A stretch of DNA of 33,207 nucleotides, taken from a virus. The stretch's first letter is position 1, and every line of letters begins with the position of its first letter. The notes beneath the pieces are model-generated. The model did not search any database, was not told the origin of the DNA, and worked only from the letters and a program-made list of their open reading frames with translations. Made by a program: the position numbers and the translations under genes. The stretch lies in IMG/VR virus record IMGVR_UViG_3300010296_003689, positions 1 to 33,207 of that record. One strand, written 5' to 3'. Shown in pieces: positions 25,391 to 30,714 of this stretch.

Positions 25391-27068
25391 ATAATTCAAA
25401 TTGAGTTTCATCTAGTCCGTTGTGATGATAATTATGGAAGCGTTGAGTTCCATAATGAGGCAAAAATGCCATATCAAAATAACCTTTATGATCCCCTTTG
25501 CCTTCTAAGAAATGTAAGTTATCAATTTCTGGTGAATAGGGTAGGGCCTTATGTACTGCTGGATGATCTTCAATGTAATCAAAAAATTGAGGTTTAGTAA
25601 ATACATATATATCAAACTCAGGATACATTTTCTTCATATTCTTCATTAATGAATTTATCCACAAAACGTCCCCAGCAGATTCTGGCATTACAACCGCAAT
25701 CCTCTTACCAGTATCCAACAAATCTTCCAAATTTATACTTTTATTTTCTTCTGTTTCCCAATTAAAATCATAATCAACTGATGGCATTGCGTCTAGAATT
25801 TCTTCAAGCTTTTTACCAACTGCTTCTGTTGAATAATTTTCAATAGTCCATTCTCGACCCTTTCTACCTATCTGTAAGCGCTTTAAGTCGTCCATTTGCC
25901 AAACCTTTTTTAATTGCTTTGCTATGCTAGATGGATAGGTTGATGCTTTAATAAATTGAGTTCCTGGCTCTCTATATTCAGACCAATCTAGTGGGAAACT
26001 GCCAGATTCTACTGTGGAAGAGTCTTCTCCGCAAGAATAGTTTGTTACAAGAGTTACAAGCTCCGTCATCTTAGCTTCAAAGATAGGGATTTCCATGCCG
26101 CCACTTGTAAATGGATGACAGTAAACATCCATGAGATTATAAATCTCATTAAGTTGCCACTCATTAACCCCCGCCTTAACATTGGTTGTGTTGAGGGATT
26201 TTTCAGTGCCACAAAAACGACAATTTTGCTCTTGGCCTGTAAATGGTCGAACTTCGTATTCGCCACAAGCAGAGCAGAAATAAGTAGTAAGAATATCTTC
26301 TTTATTTAAACCTTTTTCTTCGATAAGTCTTGGAATATCCCAACCTTCAGACCAATGGGTGTGTAGAAGTAATTTTGCTTTTGGGCAATCTTTTTTAAAG
26401 ATTTTAAAACCTTCTAAAATATTTGGGACACTCTTGCGAAGCTGGTTTCTAAAAACAAAACCTATAATAAATTCATCAGACAAGCCAAACTTACTTCTTA
26501 GATTTCTTCTATCTTGATTTGGCAGTCGATAAAAATCTTCTGTATCAACACTGCCATGAAGAGTGCCAACATGATCGTGACCCATTTCTTTTAAATCTCT
26601 TTCAGCAAAAGAAGCCCAAGCATAAAAGTTTTTTGTTTTTGGCGCGGCTTCTACTGCTTGTGGTAAGATTGGTTGACTATCAAGAGTAGTCCAAATCATG
26701 TGGTTGATTTTATCCCACCAAGGTTTATCCCAGTAACCGCCAAAAGCCCAAATATCTTCGCAGCCTATATAAATATCTGGCTTGTATTCTTTGATTGCAG
26801 CGTCAATCGTTTCTGCGCCATAACCAGCCGCACGACCTCTTTGGGGGTCTTTATTTAGCTGTTGGAGCAAAGCTGGATTGTTTGGCAAGGAGCCTTGAGC
26901 TTTCCAGGGTCTAAGTTTTAATGAAGGATGATCCCATTGCATTCCGTTGGCAAATTCAATAACTTCATATTTGCCAGTCTTATGAAGATAGCGAAGAATA
27001 TTTTTCGCATTTTTTCCAAAGCCTGTAAAAGCTTTTGCTCCGTTTGAATGGAAAAGAATCCGTTTCAT
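25380..27068 (-). CDS. GT4 glycosyltransferase with zinc ribbon, fused to GT9 N-terminal half
   Basis: Residues 1-430 form a GT4-type glycosyltransferase: GFGKNAKNILRYLHKTG near the start, VGTLHGSVDTEDFY, the FGLSDEFIIGFVFRNQLRKS strand that opens the donor domain, AKLLLHTHW, and SGGMEIPIFEAKM (about 322-335) for the family's E-x7-E nucleotide-sugar motif. Inserted at about 264-285 is a zinc ribbon, CSACGEYE followed by CRFCGTE. From about residue 455 a new Rossmann start appears (RIAVVMPESAGDVLWINSLM, KNMKKMYPEFDIYVFTKP, DMAFLPHYG), matching the N-terminal domain of GT9 enzymes; the reading frame stops before the second GT9 domain, which is in the gene at 23884-24996. Confidence 0.8.
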   Translation of the reverse strand: MKRILFHSNGAKAFTGFGKNAKNILRYLHKTGKYEVIEFANGMQWDHPSLKLRPWKAQGSLPNNPALLQQLNKDPQRGRAAGYGAETIDAAIKEYKPDIYIGCEDIWAFGGYWDKPWWDKINHMIWTTLDSQPILPQAVEAAPKTKNFYAWASFAERDLKEMGHDHVGTLHGSVDTEDFYRLPNQDRRNLRSKFGLSDEFIIGFVFRNQLRKSVPNILEGFKIFKKDCPKAKLLLHTHWSEGWDIPRLIEEKGLNKEDILTTYFCSACGEYEVRPFTGQEQNCRFCGTEKSLNTTNVKAGVNEWQLNEIYNLMDVYCHPFTSGGMEIPIFEAKMTELVTLVTNYSCGEDSSTVESGSFPLDWSEYREPGTQFIKASTYPSSIAKQLKKVWQMDDLKRLQIGRKGREWTIENYSTEAVGKKLEEILDAMPSVDYDFNWETEENKSINLEDLLDTGKRIAVVMPESAGDVLWINSLMKNMKKMYPEFDIYVFTKPQFFDYIEDHPAVHKALPYSPEIDNLHFLEGKGDHKGYFDMAFLPHYGTQRFHNYHHNGLDETQFELYEN

Positions 27069-27535
27069 TAGTAATTAAAAAACTTAAATAAGAAAAGATC
27101 AAACAAACCCTTTAGAGTTCTAGCTTCTGATAATTCAACACCCATTCCAAACTTTAGAGTAGAGTTTTTTACGACGCTAAATGAGAACGCTTTGTCTCCA
27201 TTCTTTTTTGTATATGGCTTAAAAGAAATTTGGGTCTTGTCATCATTGTAACTATGAAAAGCTGAAAATTCTGTATAGTTTTCAATTGCATTTAGCATTC
27301 CACCAATCTCGTTTTCATTGAGTTTGAAATAAATGTTTTTTTCTGCATCTTTTGCATTTGCACTAAAAGATCCTGTCTTTTTCTTTTCGTCCCATGTCGC
27401 TTGTTTAATTGATTGAATAAGAAAAGTAGGTTTGATTTTGTTTCCTTCTTTATCTGTTTCGACAATTTTAAAAGAAAACGCGCATCCAGTATTATATGAA
27501 TTTGGCTTGTAAATATCGTATTGTTTATGACTCAT
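27068..27535 (-). CDS. Possible ssDNA-binding protein (Whirly/PC4-like)
   Basis: The 155-residue protein begins MSHKQYDIYKPNSYNTGCAF. Two beta-rich segments are visible: CAFSFKIVETDKEG followed by PTFLIQSIKQATWDEKKKTG, then ISFKPYTKKNGDKAFSFSVV with VELSEARTLKGLFDLFLF at the end. The order FKLNENEIGGMLNAIEN, FSAFHSY, long hairpin, and a closing helix resembles phage single-strand-binding proteins with a Whirly/PC4-type fold. This is pattern matching only. A perfect TATAAT lies 5 nt before the ATG. Downstream, the GT4 gene starts at the same base where this frame stops (TAATG), linking the two in one transcript. Confidence 0.4.
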   Translation of the reverse strand: MSHKQYDIYKPNSYNTGCAFSFKIVETDKEGNKIKPTFLIQSIKQATWDEKKKTGSFSANAKDAEKNIYFKLNENEIGGMLNAIENYTEFSAFHSYNDDKTQISFKPYTKKNGDKAFSFSVVKNSTLKFGMGVELSEARTLKGLFDLFLFKFFNY

Positions 27536-27540
27536 GCCAG

Positions 27541-27546
27541 ATTATA
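27541..27546 (-). promoter_or_regulatory. TATAAT -10 box 5 nt before a start codon
   Basis: The minus strand has a perfect TATAAT with only CTGGC between it and the ATG at 27535. No matching -35 hexamer is visible at 16-18 nt. If used, the transcript would start on or next to the ATG. It lies back to back with the plus-strand GTGTAA motif at 27556-27565. Confidence 0.45.
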
Positions 27547-27555
27547 ACATAAAAA

Positions 27556-27565
27556 GTGTAATATT
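27556..27565 (+). promoter_or_regulatory. GTGTAA promoter-like motif upstream of plus-strand gene
   Basis: GTGTAATATT on the plus strand with its core ending 10 nt before the ATG at 27572. The gene is isolated on this strand, so it requires its own promoter. Confidence 0.5.
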
Positions 27566-27571
27566 CTATGA

Positions 27572-28228
27572 ATGGCTTATTTAAATCATAATTTGCCCAC
27601 TTTTACTTGTTTTTTGAGGAACGAATACCTTTTTAACCACGAAAAAGGGCATAACGAATATACTCTGTGCGATGTTCATTCAGTAGCATCTATGGAAAAA
27701 AGAGTACCTTTATTTGAGTGTTACTTGGATAATGGAGTGAACTGGACAAGAAGACCAATAACTGCGCTTTGTTGGAAAAAGTGCGACCCAGTTCCTTTGG
27801 AAGAATCAATGTATTGGGATTGTTTCTCTCCATATGTTGATGTAAACGTTAGATTGCGATTAAAAGGATTAAGAGCTATCTTAATTACTCCATCAAACAA
27901 AAGAGAATGGGGCGAATATATGTTTACTATTGATTGGGCTTGGGAGAATAAAAGCGTGTTAGATACAAATTTCTCAGAGCATCCAGAACATAAGTGTGCG
28001 CATTTTTTTAAGATGGAAAATGGCAATTTTTATGCCTATCCAAATAATAGAATAATTTGGCATGATGATGCATGGGTAGAAAAACCGCTTACATCAAATC
28101 CTGGATACCAAATAGACCAAAATGTTTATAGCGTAGAAAACAAAAGAATTAAATACACAGACAATTCTTTTATGACAGAGTTTACTGACCTACACTATAC
28201 AGAAAAAGAATCAAAAAAAGATTCGTAA
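27572..28228 (+). CDS. Hypothetical phage protein, 218 aa
   Basis: Starts MAYLNHNLPTFTCFLRNEYL. There is no signal peptide or membrane segment. The sequence is rich in Trp, Tyr and His, with blocks such as LFECYLDNGVNWTRRPITAL, CWKKCDPVPLEESMYWDCFS, RAILITPSNKREWGEYMFTI and HFFKMENGNFYAYPNNRIIW. The even, mixed composition and conserved-looking aromatic positions indicate a folded beta-rich domain, possibly with metal-binding His/Cys. I do not recognise the family. It sits alone on the plus strand, preceded by a GTGTAA motif, and overlaps the 3' end of the ATE-like gene by 34 nt. Confidence 0.65.
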   Translation: MAYLNHNLPTFTCFLRNEYLFNHEKGHNEYTLCDVHSVASMEKRVPLFECYLDNGVNWTRRPITALCWKKCDPVPLEESMYWDCFSPYVDVNVRLRLKGLRAILITPSNKREWGEYMFTIDWAWENKSVLDTNFSEHPEHKCAHFFKMENGNFYAYPNNRIIWHDDAWVEKPLTSNPGYQIDQNVYSVENKRIKYTDNSFMTEFTDLHYTEKESKKDS

Positions 28229-28959
28229 CTATCTGTCAGGTCTTTGATAGATTTTGTTTGCTCGTCTTTTTCTAATAGATTGTGGTAAGCTGATTCATTA
28301 TCGCTCCAATTTCTACCAGTCCAAAATTCAAATCCTGAAAAAGAGCTTTTGTATTTTGCGTGACTTTCGTAACTTGGGCCAAGATACAAATACTTTAAAC
28401 CCAAGTTTTGAGCAATACATATCTCTTGATAGGTTGAAAGTCTCCCCAAACCTAAAGATGGGTCACCGTAATCCCAGCAAAATTGATGGGCGATTAAACT
28501 TTCGCCAATTTTCTCCGTTATACTGAAAGCTGAGTCATTATATAGAATAAAAATATGATCAGAATTATTGTAAGTGTTTATAAATTCTTCTTTAGACAAG
28601 ATTGATGAAAATTTTTTATAAGTTACATAATTCAAATAAATTTTATACAACTTCTCAAAATCTGGTTCTTTTGTTACTTTAATTAATATATTTCTTTTGA
28701 TTGCTTTGCTCCAGCATCTTCTTTCCGTTTTTGTCTCTATATGTTTGCTTAAATTAATTCTTGTTTGGCGGCTTTGATACCAAATAATCTTGTTTTGTTT
28801 TACGAAGTTTGTATCTTGATTATACCATATACTTGAAGGAGACCAGCCATTATTTAAAGCCTCTTGCTCTTCGTGTTTGTCGAATGTGGCACTAACTAGT
28901 GTATGTATAAAATCAGTATCTGCCTGTTTGCCGCAAATGTGGTCAAAAAATAATTTCAT
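28195..28959 (-). CDS. Aminoacyl-tRNA-protein transferase-like (ATE/Bpt) protein
   Basis: The 254-residue protein matches the layout of arginyl/leucyl-tRNA-protein transferases, which add an amino acid to protein N-termini and so create degradation signals. N-terminal part: EALNNGWSPSS then SRQTRINLSKHIETKTERRC, WSKAIKRN, corresponding to the family's GFRRSG ... CxxCxxxRIPVAxFxxSRSQRRxWKRN. C-terminal part: DYGDPSLGLGRLSTYQEICI, NLGLKYLYLG, KYKSSFSGFEFW, corresponding to DPxxxxxSLGxxxILxQIxxAxxLGLxYxYLGYWIxxxxKMxYKxxFxPxE. The cysteines of the N-terminal cluster are absent (WYQSRQ instead), so the substrate or activity may differ. It starts behind a GTGTAA motif just past the terminator of the dnaE-clp operon. 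Confidence 0.6.
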   Translation of the reverse strand: MKLFFDHICGKQADTDFIHTLVSATFDKHEEQEALNNGWSPSSIWYNQDTNFVKQNKIIWYQSRQTRINLSKHIETKTERRCWSKAIKRNILIKVTKEPDFEKLYKIYLNYVTYKKFSSILSKEEFINTYNNSDHIFILYNDSAFSITEKIGESLIAHQFCWDYGDPSLGLGRLSTYQEICIAQNLGLKYLYLGPSYESHAKYKSSFSGFEFWTGRNWSDNESAYHNLLEKDEQTKSIKDLTDSYESFFDSFSV

Positions 28960-28973
28960 ATTTTTTCTTAAGT

Positions 28974-28983
28974 TATATTACAC
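28974..28983 (-). promoter_or_regulatory. GTGTAA promoter-like motif upstream of the ATE-like gene
   Basis: GTGTAATATA begins immediately after the T-tract of the terminator at 28984-29008 and its core ends 18 nt before the ATG. A terminator directly followed by this motif is strong contextual support for promoter function. Confidence 0.6.
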
Positions 28984-29008
28984 AAAAAAAGGCGGTATTT
29001 CTACCGCC
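28984..29008 (-). terminator. Strong terminator of the dnaE-clp operon
   Basis: A perfect 7-bp GC-rich stem, GGCGGTA and TACCGCC, with a 4-nt loop is followed on the minus strand by seven T residues. The plus strand also has TTTTGTTT after the stem, so it could stop transcription from both sides. It lies just past the stop of the 69-residue gene. Confidence 0.9.
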
Positions 29009-29014
29009 TTTTGT

Positions 29015-29224
29015 TTAGATCTGTGTCGCCCCCATTGAGAGCTTTTGCAAGCTAGACTTTGCAAACTTTCGAACTTGTCGAGAGTTTCGATCTCGCACAA
29101 CCACATATTGTGGAGTTTCGCGAACGAATTGTGCGTTTAGGGTTTCACCCTGCCGAGTTGTAAGGCCGAAGAAACGGCCACGACTCGCGCTGATTGCTTT
29201 TACTATACGGTTTGTCTTCTTCAT
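29015..29224 (-). CDS. Small basic conserved protein, 69 aa
   Basis: Starts MKKTNRIVKAISASRGRFFG. It is basic, with an SH3/Sm-like strand pattern (GRFFGLTTRQGETLNAQFVR, then QYVVVRDRNSRQVRKFAKSS). The shape suggests a small beta-barrel that may bind nucleic acid, but the family is not recognised. Its ATG is 2 nt after the Clp-like stop codon and it ends a few bases before the terminator, so it is the third gene of the dnaE-clp operon. Base composition is richer in GC than its neighbours, suggesting constraint or different origin. Confidence 0.7.
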   Translation of the reverse strand: MKKTNRIVKAISASRGRFFGLTTRQGETLNAQFVRETPQYVVVRDRNSRQVRKFAKSSLQKLSMGATQI

Positions 29225-29226
29225 AA

Positions 29227-30714
29227 TTAAAATCCTATTTTGTTGTGAATTCTTATATTTTGCCCAGATTTGATATTCTCTATGGGTTGATTTAATTTAT
29301 CAGCAAATATAGTGTAAATTATATCCTTGTCAACAATAAAAGTTTGATTTTCTAACTTTTCTCCCCAATCTAGTAATAATTTTTCATATTTTTTTTGAAA
29401 TTTATCAAAATCTTTAGAGTTTGCAAATTCTTTATCTGCAAACATAGCTTCCATATCTTTAGCTTTTTGAGGTCTGACAACATTAATTTTTTTTGTTTTT
29501 GCTCCAGACTCATCCAAAATATCAAAAGCTTTATCTGGAAATTTTTTATCTGGTAGATATTGAGAACAAAGCTGTATAATTAGATCAATAAGATCTTCTG
29601 AGTAATTGACTTGATGATATTTTTCGTAAGAAGTTTTTGCTTTCATTAAGAGTGTTTTTACGTCTTCTTTTGAAGGTTCTGCTACATTTATATTTTCAAA
29701 GCGCCGATCTAATGCAGCATCCTTTTTAAAGTATCTTTTGTATTCTTCTTCCGTGGTGGCCCCTATACAAGAGATTTCCCCTCTTGATAGGGCTGGTTTT
29801 AGTATGTTAGCTAGGTCTAAACCACCTTCAGAATTACCAGAACCAATAATGGTATGGATTTCATCAATAAACAAAATATATTGAGTATTTTTGGAAACGA
29901 AGTCTAAAATATTTTTTATCTTTTCTTCCATTTGTCCTCTGAAGATTGTTCCAGAGATTACTGATGTAATGTCTAGCGCAAGAATTTCTTTATGCAAAAG
30001 GAGGTCTGGACACTCTCTCTGTACTATTTTTTCTGCCATTCCTTCTACGAGTGCGGTTTTACCAACACCAGCCTCTCCTACAAAAATTATATTGCTTTTG
30101 TTTTTTCTAAGCAGGATTTCAAAAGCTCTGTCTATTTCTTTATCTCTGCCGAAAATTTCAAAAGTTCCTCTTTTCATTATTTTTTGATTCAGATTTTCAT
30201 AACAAGAAGAAATAGAATTGGCATCCACTTTTTGAGGTGGCGTACTCGCAGTGTTTTGAGAAACAGATTCAAAACCCTTTGAAATACAATTAAATAAACA
30301 TTGTGAAAGTTTGTCTACATCGATCTCAAGGGATTTTAAAAGTTCTCTAACTTCTTCTCGTGAATCAAGAATTGCGAGAAGTATATGATCAACACCAATG
30401 TATTCATGATTTTTCTCCTCCGCCACTTCTTTGGAAAATTCAATAATCTCAAAAATTTCTAGAGCATATATCTTTTTCTTCCTCTTCGGCTCTTTATATT
30501 GAGAAAGAATCTGATTAAAAGCTTCCGCCAAACCTTCTTGAATTACTTCGCACTGATTTAGAGAAAAGCTTATGTTGACATTCTTTTGATTAAGAATTGC
30601 AGAAATTAGGTGAAAGTCGATAACTTTTAAGTGATTAAATTCATCTGCGATTTTTTGAGCTTCTTCAATTGCGTTTTGCGCACTTGGCGTTAAATTAAAT
30701 TTAGTAAAATCCAT
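29227..30714 (-). CDS. Single-AAA ClpA/ClpC-like ATPase
   Basis: The 495-residue protein has two Clp_N-type helical repeats (residues 1-75 and 80-150: FTKFNLTPSAQNAIEEAQKI and HEYIGVDHILLAILDS), then one AAA+ module equivalent to D1 of ClpA/C: GRDKEIDRAFEILLRK, Walker A GEAGVGKT (213-220), a pore loop GTIFRGQMEEKI with the aromatic kept, Walker B ILFIDEIH (280-287), and arginine finger DAALDRRFE (332-340). The second AAA domain, which carries the ClpP-docking loop in ClpA/C (about 750 residues total), is missing. The last three residues are IGF, the tripeptide that ClpX/A/C use to dock on ClpP, here at the extreme C-terminus. The start codon overlaps the dnaE stop (TAATG). Confidence 0.85.
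   Translation of the reverse strand: MDFTKFNLTPSAQNAIEEAQKIADEFNHLKVIDFHLISAILNQKNVNISFSLNQCEVIQEGLAEAFNQILSQYKEPKRKKKIYALEIFEIIEFSKEVAEEKNHEYIGVDHILLAILDSREEVRELLKSLEIDVDKLSQCLFNCISKGFESVSQNTASTPPQKVDANSISSCYENLNQKIMKRGTFEIFGRDKEIDRAFEILLRKNKSNIIFVGEAGVGKTALVEGMAEKIVQRECPDLLLHKEILALDITSVISGTIFRGQMEEKIKNILDFVSKNTQYILFIDEIHTIIGSGNSEGGLDLANILKPALSRGEISCIGATTEEEYKRYFKKDAALDRRFENINVAEPSKEDVKTLLMKAKTSYEKYHQVNYSEDLIDLIIQLCSQYLPDKKFPDKAFDILDESGAKTKKINVVRPQKAKDMEAMFADKEFANSKDFDKFQKKYEKLLLDWGEKLENQTFIVDKDIIYTIFADKLNQPIENIKSGQNIRIHNKIGF

Noticed and set aside
29015-29224. ClpS-type adaptor next to the Clp-like gene
   Set aside because: The 69-residue protein lacks the ClpS core and looks like a small basic beta-barrel; no adaptor signature is visible.
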